Assembly: GCA_016181215.1 (NCBI GenBank)
Contig: JACOZS010000024.1
Span: 1-7,147 of the forward strand
Direction of reading: 5' to 3'
Origin: Candidatus Woesearchaeota archaeon
GTDB lineage: Archaea > Nanobdellota > Nanobdellia > SCGC-AAA011-G17 > JACOZS01
Length of the DNA: 7,147 bases
The position numbers were made by a program, and so were the translations under genes. Each line of letters begins with the position of its first letter. Position 1 is the stretch's first letter. Of the stretch, positions 1-5,659 are shown piece by piece. The notes under the pieces were generated by a model. That model made no database searches. It was not told the origin of the DNA and saw only the letters and a program-made list of their open reading frames with translations.

Positions 1-26
1 GCTTTCGTAGGAAGAGGTTCTAAAAA

Positions 27-377
27 ATGACAACTCAACTCTGGGCTATAATACTTGTACTCGTTGGTTCATTATACGGTGCTCTGGGTCCCATATACTG
101 GAAAAAAGGAGCAAAATATTTCTCTTTATCCATAAAAGGAACATTACTCAATAACAATCTAATGAAAGGGGGTTTATTATGGGGATCTTCATTCTTACCA
201 TTAATATACGCTTTCAAAGGAGGAGAGGTTTCTGTTCTAGCTCCATTGATGTCAACCGGTTACATCTGGGTAATTATTTTTTCAATGTTTATGTTAAAAG
301 AAAAAATAAACTCTTACAAATGGACTGGTATCTTATTAATTGTTTTGGGAGTTAGCCTAATCGGACTAGGTTCTTAA
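27..377 (+). CDS. Small EamA/SMR-like membrane transporter (116 aa)
   Basis: The protein is very hydrophobic, with about four predicted membrane helices near residues 5-24, 48-64, 68-90 and 98-115. The stretch from residue 65 (GGEVSVLAPL) through MLKEKI (89-94) to the glycine-rich last helix (GILLIVLGVSLIG, 101-113) is the typical second half of an EamA/SMR fold: a helix, a short loop with a conserved Glu, then a final helix. At 116 residues it matches the four-helix SMR or ArnE/ArnF size class, not the ten-helix EamA proteins. Such proteins work as dimers and move small amphipathic molecules or lipid-linked sugars. Next to a glycan-export operon, a role with a lipid-linked sugar is plausible but inferred. 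ATG 27 is preceded by a purine-rich GGAAGAGG (10-17). The last 12 bp overlap the 3' end of the opposing flippase gene. Confidence 0.8.
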   Translation: MTTQLWAIILVLVGSLYGALGPIYWKKGAKYFSLSIKGTLLNNNLMKGGLLWGSSFLPLIYAFKGGEVSVLAPLMSTGYIWVIIFSMFMLKEKINSYKWTGILLIVLGVSLIGLGS

Positions 378-1703
378 TATGCTTCTAAAAGTTTCAACCA
401 TTACTTTAATATCTTCTTTATTTATCAACTTAAATAAAAACAACAAAGGAACAATTGCAAGCAAACTTAAAATCCCATAATACCCAAGATAATAAACAGC
501 AAACAAACTAAAGGACATCAGATAAACCGGCCAAAAATTTTTTAACATTCCAAGTTTCCATAATAATAAAGTAAATGCTAGGATATGAGACAGCATGGTT
601 GCTGCAGTAATACCATATAATCCGTATTTTGGTATCAAAATAATGTCTAATAATATATTCGACAAGGCAGCACTCCCTATTGGCAATAAAGCTTTTTCCG
701 GATATATCTGACCAACTAAATGAGCATAAAACAGATTATAAACACAGTAAAATAAAATCCCTACAGTTAATATTGTAATGTACAATTCTATCCCCGCATA
801 CTTAGGAAAGAATATTCCAGTTATCAGATGTATAAAAGAGATCAGGATTATCGCAGTGATTATGCTTAGTGTATAAGATATCCTTACAACTCTTTTTAAC
901 ACTCTTGCAGATTTCACTCCGTGCAGTTCCGCACTTCTTGTTAATAAAAACATACCAAGAGAAATCGGAATCATTGTTATTATGTTAGAGATTGGTCCAG
1001 CAACATTATAAGAAGCAACATTCTCAAAAGTGCTTAATACCCCCAGAATAGTAGAGTCTATCCAGTTCAAAAACGCAAAGGAAACATAGAGTAACGAAGT
1101 GATTAATCCTTTGCCCGCGTATTCCAGTATAGTTCTAAATTTAAATCTGAATCTGCTGAATAAATTCAAAAGTGCTTTTCTCTCTACGAATATTAAAAAT
1201 AAAGAGACTATAAAATAACTAGCTCCATAACCTAAGATTATGCCAGTTTTCCCTAATTCCTTGTAAAAGAAAACTATGCCTAAAGTAAGCAGTTGAAATA
1301 AGGTATTTGAAATCTGAAGCGTGTCATACCTATATCTGGCCTGTAAATACGAGCCTGCAATTCCTCTTAAATACAAAAAAGGATAACTTAAAACAAGAGG
1401 CATTATCCACAGCTTATCAAGAGATAAATAAACTCCAAGTCCAGTTATTGCCAAAACTAAAAATAAAAGTGAATAAAAAACACTGTGAACGTCTCTTTCT
1501 TTGACTATCCAAGGAACAAGAACGTAAGGAATGCCTATTAAAGAAAAGTAAAGTATTAGATGAAATAAACTCATGACAAAGCTGGCTTCCCCATACTCCT
1601 GTTTGGCAAAATAATTAGCAAAAACCAACAATAAAACATAAGTAATTACCTTGCTTAGTACTCCAAGTCCAAAAACGTATATTGTTTCTTTCTTTCCAGC
1701 CAT
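366..1703 (-). CDS. Wzx/MATE-type polysaccharide flippase (445 aa)
   Basis: This is an integral membrane protein with roughly 12-14 predicted helices over its whole length and basic loops (for example RFRFKFR at 184-190). It begins with the usual flippase N terminus, a short basic segment then GLGVLSKVITYVLLLVFANY (12-31). Two family-like regions are IDSTILGVLS...NVASYNVAGPIS (215-239) and ILLDIILIPKYGLYGITAAT (350-369), the latter close to the 'N-x-LIP-x-YG-x-x-GAA' signature of oligosaccharide flippases. The family moves lipid-linked oligosaccharides across the cytoplasmic membrane in assembly of surface polysaccharide or glycoprotein glycan. Its ATG directly follows the TAG stop of the glycosyltransferase gene, so translational coupling is likely. 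It is the last gene of the methyltransferase-glycosyltransferase-flippase operon. Length is normal for the family. The lipid-linked substrate cannot be read from the sequence. Confidence 0.88.
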   Translation of the reverse strand: MAGKKETIYVFGLGVLSKVITYVLLLVFANYFAKQEYGEASFVMSLFHLILYFSLIGIPYVLVPWIVKERDVHSVFYSLLFLVLAITGLGVYLSLDKLWIMPLVLSYPFLYLRGIAGSYLQARYRYDTLQISNTLFQLLTLGIVFFYKELGKTGIILGYGASYFIVSLFLIFVERKALLNLFSRFRFKFRTILEYAGKGLITSLLYVSFAFLNWIDSTILGVLSTFENVASYNVAGPISNIITMIPISLGMFLLTRSAELHGVKSARVLKRVVRISYTLSIITAIILISFIHLITGIFFPKYAGIELYITILTVGILFYCVYNLFYAHLVGQIYPEKALLPIGSAALSNILLDIILIPKYGLYGITAATMLSHILAFTLLLWKLGMLKNFWPVYLMSFSLFAVYYLGYYGILSLLAIVPLLFLFKLINKEDIKVMVETFRSILRT

Positions 1704-2573
1704 CTAAATCATCTCGTATATTTTCAATGACTCTCTTTTGAATCTCTCTTTGTCAAATAATTCTCTTAATTTTAATGCGTTATTTCCGATTTTATTCATA
1801 TTCTTAAATGCTTTCACTATTCCGTCAGCTATACTTTTCTCATCAGCCTTAACTAAAATAGAAGCATTCGCTTTGATGGTTAGATCAGCTAATCCGCTGC
1901 CTCCAGCAGTTAATAAAACGCATCCTGAGCATATCCCTTCTACTCCGCTTAATGGCATGTCCGGTATGATTCCTCTGTAAATATTTGTTACAATTCCTGC
2001 TCTGCTCATTATTCCAGAAAGATCAACGTACCCGCTTATTATACCTACATTTTTAATCTGATTCTTTTCTATAAAGTCTCTGACAGTTTTCTCTGTTTCT
2101 CCGCCTCTAAAAACCAAAATAAGATGTATATCTTCCAAATCTTCCTGCACTCTCTTAAATCCCAAGAGTAATTCAAAAACACATCTTGAATTTAATAATT
2201 CATTTCTATAAGGCATTCCGGCAAACAAGATAGTTCTGCTTTTGTTTCCTGGCTTGAAATTTTCAAGATCCACTCCTGGATAAATTAGTTCTGAAGATAA
2301 TCCGAAATTTTTTATCAGGTGTTCCTTCATTCTGGTACTTTGAACAATAATTAAATTAGAATTCTTAATATGGTTATAATTCTTGTCATATCCACTGATT
2401 ACAGTGAATACAACTTTCTTTCTTAAGAGTTTGCATAGTTTTATTATAAGTCTATGATAAATAGAACTCGGAGTCCATAAAAAATGAAAAATATCATACT
2501 TTCTAGAAAGTCTTAAGATATAAAATGGAAGCATCAATCCTTGTACTAATTTTCTATGCCTGGTTTTAGCCAC
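1704..2573 (-). CDS. GT4-like glycosyltransferase, 5' end uncertain (289 aa)
   Basis: Glycosyltransferase with GT-B fold features. The N-terminal domain carries YDIFHFLWTP (26-35), an early strand-loop as in GT4 enzymes, and SNLIIVQST (72-80). The interdomain region has IYPGVDLENFKPG (97-109), the classic GT4 linker motif. The C-terminal domain starts with SRTILFAGMP (112-121) and ends in LSGVEGICSGCVLLTAGGSG (208-227). Only one Glu (E212) of the usual E-x7-E pair is visible; the first position is Pro204 or Asp205. The family transfers a sugar from a nucleotide-sugar to a lipid-linked acceptor. The chosen start is GTG 2573, but this would remove the first beta strand that GT4 proteins begin with. 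An ATG at 2593 (MKKIIF) would supply it but lies one base out of frame across a 7-T run. With that shift repaired the protein would have about 296 residues. It lies between the methyltransferase and flippase genes in one operon. Confidence 0.85.
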   Translation of the reverse strand: MAKTRHRKLVQGLMLPFYILRLSRKYDIFHFLWTPSSIYHRLIIKLCKLLRKKVVFTVISGYDKNYNHIKNSNLIIVQSTRMKEHLIKNFGLSSELIYPGVDLENFKPGNKSRTILFAGMPYRNELLNSRCVFELLLGFKRVQEDLEDIHLILVFRGGETEKTVRDFIEKNQIKNVGIISGYVDLSGIMSRAGIVTNIYRGIIPDMPLSGVEGICSGCVLLTAGGSGLADLTIKANASILVKADEKSIADGIVKAFKNMNKIGNNALKLRELFDKERFKRESLKIYEMI

Positions 2574-2580
2574 AAAAAAA
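2574..2580 (-). other. Seven-T run at the glycosyltransferase start (frameshift or slippage site)
   Basis: On the minus strand a run of seven T separates ATG AAG AAA ATC A (from 2593) from GTG GCT AAA ACC (from 2573). Read from the ATG, the frame gives MKKIIFLWLKPG and stops soon after. One extra T, or a -1 shift on T TTT TTG, joins MKKIIF to the glycosyltransferase frame. A purine-rich GGGAGAAGG (complement of about 2603-2611) lies just upstream of this ATG. It may be an assembly error, a variable homopolymer or a real slippage site; the sequence alone cannot decide. Confidence 0.55.
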
Positions 2581-2662
2581 TGATTTTCTTCATTATTTTT
2601 TTCCTTCTCCCTTAAAATAGAAAGTACCCCATACTCATGTTTTTCTTTAATTGCTTCTTTAA

Positions 2663-3322
2663 TTAGATTAAGCTGTTTAACTCGTATTTTTTGCTCCTGA
2701 TTATCTCTCCTATAAAGTGTAAAGGCAATAACAACCAGGTATGTTGTATTGCTAAAATATCCTTAATTTTTAATCCTGCCTCTTTAGTTAATATATCTAT
2801 GTCATCTAAAGAATGTTTGTAAGAAGGAGCCTTATTTCTTGAAAATATAAGCTGGATAAAGCCCCTTAAATATGACTTGTTCTCTAAGGTAAATACAATT
2901 AATCCGTTCTTTTTCACTGCGTCTTTCATCTTCTTTAAAGCTTTGATTACATTCTTATCGTCAAAATGATTTAGCACTCTAAAGGAAACAACTGAATCAA
3001 ATTCGTTTTTATATTTCATATCAAATACCCCTTTCTTTTCGAACTTGGCCTTGTTTCCTACCCTCATTTTAGCCAAATCAAGCATGTGTTCAGATGGGTC
3101 TATAGCTGTCACACCCCCATACTTCCCAAGTTCTTCTGTTACGAATCCCGTGCCGCATCCAACCTCCAATATACTGGATTTCTTCCTTAAATAAAAAACA
3201 GCCGCAAATCTTTCTAATTTTCTGTGTATTCTTCTATGAAAATATCTTAACCTAATTCCATCATAGCTTTCTACTGTTTCTTGCTTGCTATAAAATTCCC
3301 CGAACTTATACTTTACCCTCAT
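2663..3322 (-). CDS. Class I SAM-dependent methyltransferase (219 aa)
   Basis: The Rossmann-fold methyltransferase motifs are clear. Motif I is ILEVGCGTGFVTEELG (51-66), the glycine-rich SAM-binding loop. The acidic residue closing the second strand, which binds the ribose hydroxyls, is D75 in VTAIDPSEHMLDLA. FDSVVSFRVLNHF (108-120) is the strand-4 region, and the following helix and NGLIVFTLEN (139-148) are motif IV-like. It has the 200-250 residue length of the Methyltransf_11/25 type. As first gene of a minus-strand operon with a glycosyltransferase and a flippase, it probably methylates a sugar or lipid intermediate, but small-molecule substrates are not predictable from motifs. ATG 3322 is favoured because a TATA box sits 26 nt upstream, making a leaderless mRNA. 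Arginine codons here are mostly AGA/AGG, as in the rest of the operon. Confidence 0.88.
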   Translation of the reverse strand: MRVKYKFGEFYSKQETVESYDGIRLRYFHRRIHRKLERFAAVFYLRKKSSILEVGCGTGFVTEELGKYGGVTAIDPSEHMLDLAKMRVGNKAKFEKKGVFDMKYKNEFDSVVSFRVLNHFDDKNVIKALKKMKDAVKKNGLIVFTLENKSYLRGFIQLIFSRNKAPSYKHSLDDIDILTKEAGLKIKDILAIQHTWLLLPLHFIGEIIRSKKYELNSLI

Positions 3323-3344
3323 AAAGAAGCCTCAATAAGGGAGT

Positions 3345-3352
3345 TATTTAAA
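3345..3352 (-). promoter_or_regulatory. TATA box of the glycan operon
   Basis: The minus strand reads TTTAAATA here, centred about 26 nt from ATG 3322. In archaea the start site lies about 25 nt from the box centre, so transcription should begin at or next to the ATG. The box sits in the 32-bp gap to the upstream gene, beside its TAA stop (3357-3355). Confidence 0.6.
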
Positions 3353-3354
3353 AG

Positions 3355-4617
3355 TTATCTTTTGATTGAAAAAAGATAATCATCATATGCTTGTTTGAAG
3401 GACTCATAAGCCTTTTCTGTTCGGAATGACATTTTTATTCTTTTGTCACCTGCATCGTGAAATAATCCAGAAGAAACATCAGATTCAAACCTATTAGAAA
3501 CCAACATGTTCGCTAGTCTTTTAATTATATTTGCAGCATCTATTCCTCTTGCTTCACCTAAATGAAAATAAGATTCTAATTCAAGTGTTCCTTCGGAATA
3601 AAGTCGGTCAAATAGTCCAAGGACTTGCTTAGAAACCGAGAAAGTTGATTCTTCTGAACAAATGGTTTCAGGTATTTGTTGTTTTTCTGAATCGCTCGAA
3701 ACTGATTGCGATCCAACAACCTCATCTAAAGTAGGTAGATTAAAAATAGAAAAACCAGAATCACTTGCAAGAGCATAAATACCTTGTCTAAGTGCCCTCA
3801 TGTATATATTCCATTTTCTTTCTGGAGCGATCACCACCTCAAGGCGCGTTCGCAAGAACCCTCCTGTATCTTTTAGATGATTTCCAAGAACATCTTTCGC
3901 TTCTGATTCCCTTCTTTCAAATTCTTGTTCACCTATTGTCGCCAGAATCTTAACCGCTTGAAGTTGAGACAGCCCATAAACACCAGCCATTAAATCCACA
4001 TAATCCCAATCAATTTCAATATCTGGTCTTACAAAAGTTGGTTCGCTTTTTGTAATTTGTACTCTTGTTACAAACTCATTCTGAAGCTTGGGAAGACTTG
4101 TATTCTTATCTTTAAGAATACTAAGTCTCTTAAGATCTGAAATATAGGTTTCATCAAGAAGGCCTTTACCAACCAACCCAGTTACTGCAGCTTCTAATCG
4201 CCTTTCATTTAGTTGCTTAGCTTCATCAGGCATCCCAGCCAAAGCCCTTAAAACTGCTCTTTGGCTACGCGTAAGATGGTCATATTCCGAGGACCTAAGT
4301 TGTGCCCTTGGAATCCTCTCAATAGTTTTTCCAGCAAAAAACGAAAGAATTTTAGTTACAAGCGATTCAGTCTTTTCAGTCAAGCCTTCATTGGATTTTT
4401 CAGATTCAAGAAATCTGAGAAGTAATCTTGATGAAGCGCCATCAATAATTTGCTCAATTTCTGGTAATATTTCGATTTCTAGTATGGATATTACTTTTCC
4501 TGCATCCATGTCATTTTTTATTAGATAACTTAAACGTCTACCGATCTCTTTTGCGTACAATATTTGGCATTTTCGACGCGCATTCATTTCCTTTCTTAGT
4601 TTATCATAATTATCCAT
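3355..4617 (-). CDS. Unrecognised 420-aa soluble protein with winged-helix-like segments
   Basis: I do not recognise the family. The protein is predicted soluble, charged and largely helical, with no signal peptide or membrane segment. Residues 114-158 (HLTRSQRAVLRALAGMPDEA... then GLVGKGLLDETY) have the helix-helix-turn-helix rhythm of a winged-helix domain. A second such region may lie at about 326-398: ISS-type helices around KQVLGLFDRLYSEGTL and NIIKRLANMLVSNRF, ending in a hairpin-like GLFHDAGDKRIKMSF. A Ser/Glu/Gln-rich linker at about 302-324 (SQSVSSDSEKQQIPE) looks disordered. The N terminus (residues 1-60) is basic then helical. No catalytic motif is evident. It uses more CGN arginine codons (for example GCG CGT CGA near the start) than the AGA/AGG-rich glycan genes, a weak hint of separate origin. 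It does not overlap its neighbours and faces away from the toxin module. A DNA-binding or regulatory role is a guess. Confidence 0.75.
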   Translation of the reverse strand: MDNYDKLRKEMNARRKCQILYAKEIGRRLSYLIKNDMDAGKVISILEIEILPEIEQIIDGASSRLLLRFLESEKSNEGLTEKTESLVTKILSFFAGKTIERIPRAQLRSSEYDHLTRSQRAVLRALAGMPDEAKQLNERRLEAAVTGLVGKGLLDETYISDLKRLSILKDKNTSLPKLQNEFVTRVQITKSEPTFVRPDIEIDWDYVDLMAGVYGLSQLQAVKILATIGEQEFERRESEAKDVLGNHLKDTGGFLRTRLEVVIAPERKWNIYMRALRQGIYALASDSGFSIFNLPTLDEVVGSQSVSSDSEKQQIPETICSEESTFSVSKQVLGLFDRLYSEGTLELESYFHLGEARGIDAANIIKRLANMLVSNRFESDVSSGLFHDAGDKRIKMSFRTEKAYESFKQAYDDYLFSIKR

Positions 4618-4660
4618 GATTTTCCAAAGTAACCTAAATTAGAAAGATATTAAAATCTTG

Positions 4661-4667
4661 CTATAAA
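4661..4667 (-). promoter_or_regulatory. Possible TATA box for the 420-aa gene
   Basis: The minus strand reads TTTATAG, centred 47 nt from ATG 4617. If used, it would give a leader of roughly 20 nt, unlike the leaderless genes around it. A weaker TTTTAATATC (4655-4646) is an alternative at 33 nt. No ribosome binding site is obvious upstream of the ATG, so this promoter is tentative. Confidence 0.25.
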
Positions 4668-4745
4668 CGCATAAATCTTTATTTTTCACTAATGCCAAAA
4701 TCTCAATAAATAGATTAGGATAGTTACTAATTTCTACCGTAAACT

Positions 4746-4775
4746 TTCCGGATTTTTCTGCATAAATCTTATAAA
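4746..4775 (+). repeat. Promoter repeat, copy 1 (shared with copy at 5308)
   Basis: A 30-nt block begins with 21 nt identical to copy 2 (starts TTCCGG, contains TTTTTC, ends GCATAAA), followed by two mismatches and seven identical bases, TTATAAA. The offset to copy 2 is 562 nt and is the same as the offset between the two downstream ATGs, so the register to the start codon is kept. Upstream, CG-AAA is also matched. It covers the TATA box and the region where an archaeal regulator or TFB would bind. Confidence 0.85.
4769..4775 (+). promoter_or_regulatory. TATA box of the RelE-like toxin gene
   Basis: TTATAAA is centred at 4772, 26 nt from ATG 4798, fitting a leaderless archaeal transcript. 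It lies at the end of the repeated promoter block. Confidence 0.7.
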
Positions 4776-4797
4776 GGGGGGTTTTGCATCCGCATCA

Positions 4798-5109
4798 ATG
4801 TTTAAGATTTTTAAGACAGAACAATTTGAAAAAAGGTTTAATGAATTGGATAAATCAGTTCAACTTCAAATAGAGAAGGAAATTGATCAATTAGAAGTAA
4901 ATCCTTATGCCGGAAAACCTCTAGGTTATAGATTCTTTAGAGAGAAAAAATGCAAAGGTTTTCGTTTTTATTATTTAATTTATGAAGAGTACGTGGTCGT
5001 ATTCATTATAACTATTAGTGATAAGAAAGATCAACGGGAGATAATAAATACAATTAAAAGCCTGATGCCTTTCTATAAAGAAGAGATTAAAAAGAAACTT
5101 AAACTATAA
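4798..5109 (+). CDS. RelE/ParE-type toxin (103 aa)
   Basis: A small basic protein with the RelE/ParE fold pattern: FKIFKTEQFEKRFNELDKSV (2-21) is a strand followed by a long helix, then IEKEIDQLEVNPYAGKPLGY (25-44), the typical second helix with NP and GKPL. It continues with a strand cluster, REKKCKGFRFYYLIYEEYV (48-66), and ISDKKDQREIINTI (73-86). Candidate RNA-contact or catalytic residues are R45, R48, R56, K76 and K77. The KKDQ variant is familiar from archaeal RelE/ParE-family proteins. Toxins of this family usually cleave mRNA on the ribosome or act on gyrase; which one cannot be said here. The length (about 90-105) fits. ATG 4798 is set by the TATA box 26 nt upstream. The usual co-directional upstream antitoxin is absent. 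Instead, an antitoxin-like gene runs toward it on the other strand, its stop only 2 bp away. Confidence 0.82.
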   Translation: MFKIFKTEQFEKRFNELDKSVQLQIEKEIDQLEVNPYAGKPLGYRFFREKKCKGFRFYYLIYEEYVVVFIITISDKKDQREIINTIKSLMPFYKEEIKKKLKL

Positions 5110-5111
5110 CC

Positions 5112-5252
5112 TTATTTCCATGGTTTTATTCTTCCGTGCCTTATATCCTCTAAACCTTTAACCAACTCAGCTAAGAGATCGTCACTTAAATCTGCTTTTT
5201 TCTTTAATTTCTTGTACTCATTTTTAGGGATTCTTATTGTGTCTTTTTTCAT
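5112..5252 (-). CDS. RelB-like small antitoxin (46 aa), convergent with the toxin
   Basis: A 46-residue acidic/basic protein: a short strand-like start (MKKDTIRIPK), then a helix (EYKKLKKKADLSDDLLAELV, 12-31), then the tail GLEDIRHGRIKPWK (33-46). The D-I-R/K-x-G-R-I-K-x-W tail is, in my knowledge, typical of small archaeal antitoxins paired with RelE-type toxins; such proteins neutralise the toxin by binding it and often repress their own promoter. A frame continuing upstream to 5294 has no support, because the TATA box at 5275-5281 lies inside that extension and places the start 26 nt downstream, at ATG 5252. It converges on the RelE-like gene with a 2-bp gap, so each gene's transcript can run into the other as antisense. 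The pairing is inferred from family and position. It could also act on another toxin. Confidence 0.7.
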   Translation of the reverse strand: MKKDTIRIPKNEYKKLKKKADLSDDLLAELVKGLEDIRHGRIKPWK

Positions 5253-5274
5253 ACAGAAAATTAAGTTACCTGTC

Positions 5275-5281
5275 TTTATAT
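5275..5281 (-). promoter_or_regulatory. TATA box of the antitoxin-like gene
   Basis: The minus strand reads ATATAAA, centred at 5278, 26 nt from ATG 5252, so transcription is leaderless. It lies about 50 nt from the opposite-facing promoter at 5330-5337, making a divergent promoter pair between the two modules. Confidence 0.6.
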
Positions 5282-5307
5282 GTTTTTTGGTCAAATTTGC
5301 GAAAATC

Positions 5308-5337
5308 TTCCGGATTTTTCTGCATAAACTTTATAAA
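5308..5337 (+). repeat. Promoter repeat, copy 2 (shared with copy at 4746)
   Basis: Second copy of the 30-nt block: 28 of 30 positions match, with the only differences at the 22nd and 23rd positions. The 21-nt opening part is perfectly identical, and TTATAAA matches at the end. It also contains TCCGGA, a palindromic hexamer. The offset from copy 1 and from ATG 4798 to ATG 5360 is 562 nt in both cases. Confidence 0.85.
5330..5337 (+). promoter_or_regulatory. TATA box of the BECR-like toxin gene
   Basis: TTTATAAA is centred near 5333.5, about 26 nt from ATG 5360, fitting a leaderless start. It is the end of repeat copy 2. Confidence 0.7.
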
Positions 5338-5359
5338 CCGATTTTTTGTCGCGAGGCGC

Positions 5360-5659
5360 ATGTCGATCATTTTTGAAATCATAGACCGGACTAAAAGAAA
5401 ACTATATTTATCAAAAAAACAATTGAAACCTATAGTATCTAAACATCCAGAAATGCAGGGAAAACTAGGATATATAGAAGCTACCTTAATAGCTCCGCAT
5501 AAGATATGCGATTATTCGGATATAGCAAAGGGGGTAGTATATTATTATAGATATTATAAAGAAATAAGTTCAAAAGCAAAATACTTAAGAGTGATAGTTA
5601 AATATTTAAACGGAGAAGGATTTGTAATCACAAGTTATTTTGTTGATAAAATAGAATGA
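5360..5659 (+). CDS. Probable BECR-fold toxin, DUF4258/PBECR-like (99 aa)
   Basis: A basic 99-residue protein. Its C-terminal third, KYLRVIVKYLNGEGFVITSY (74-93), has the strand-turn-strand 'RVVV-x-G-x-VITAY' pattern of BECR-fold nucleases (the RelE, DUF4258 and PBECR group). SKHPEMQGKLGYIEATLIAP (27-46) matches the helical region with a conserved His-Pro and the following strand; H29 and H47 are candidates for catalytic or structural roles. The N-terminal helix region (TKRKLYLSKKQLKPIV, 11-26) is strongly basic. It is followed with a 4-nt ATGA overlap by a DUF2283 protein, and DUF2283 proteins are known partners of such toxins. The order is toxin first, then antitoxin. ATG 5360 is chosen because the TATA box is 26 nt upstream; an in-frame reading further upstream would run back through the promoter. 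RNase or other activity is inferred and not shown. Confidence 0.68.
   Translation: MSIIFEIIDRTKRKLYLSKKQLKPIVSKHPEMQGKLGYIEATLIAPHKICDYSDIAKGVVYYYRYYKEISSKAKYLRVIVKYLNGEGFVITSYFVDKIE

Noticed and set aside
1..23. Possible end of an upstream plus-strand gene (FRRKRF then stop at 21-23)
   Set aside because: Only six codons are visible, which is too little to support a gene; the same bases include the purine-rich site before ATG 27.
35..217. Antisense open frame within the EamA/SMR-like gene
   Set aside because: No promoter or start signal, no family features, and it lies entirely opposite a well-supported membrane protein.
1307..1980. Plus-strand open frames opposite the flippase and glycosyltransferase genes
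   Set aside because: They are shadows of the minus-strand genes: low-complexity translations without any family signal.
2594..2765. Long open extension of the glycosyltransferase frame upstream into the methyltransferase gene
   Set aside because: It is open back to a stop at 2765 but has no ATG, GTG or TTG start and overlaps the methyltransferase, so it is taken as chance in AT-rich DNA.
5253..5294. Fourteen extra residues at the start of the 46-aa antitoxin-like protein
   Set aside because: This part contains the gene's own TATA box (5275-5281), located 26 nt before the ATG at 5252.
5237..5359. Upstream in-frame extension of the BECR-like gene
   Set aside because: The extension runs over the divergent promoter, the repeat copy and the antitoxin's start region, and the extra residues are aromatic-rich and unlike a domain. 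The TATA box places the start at 5360.
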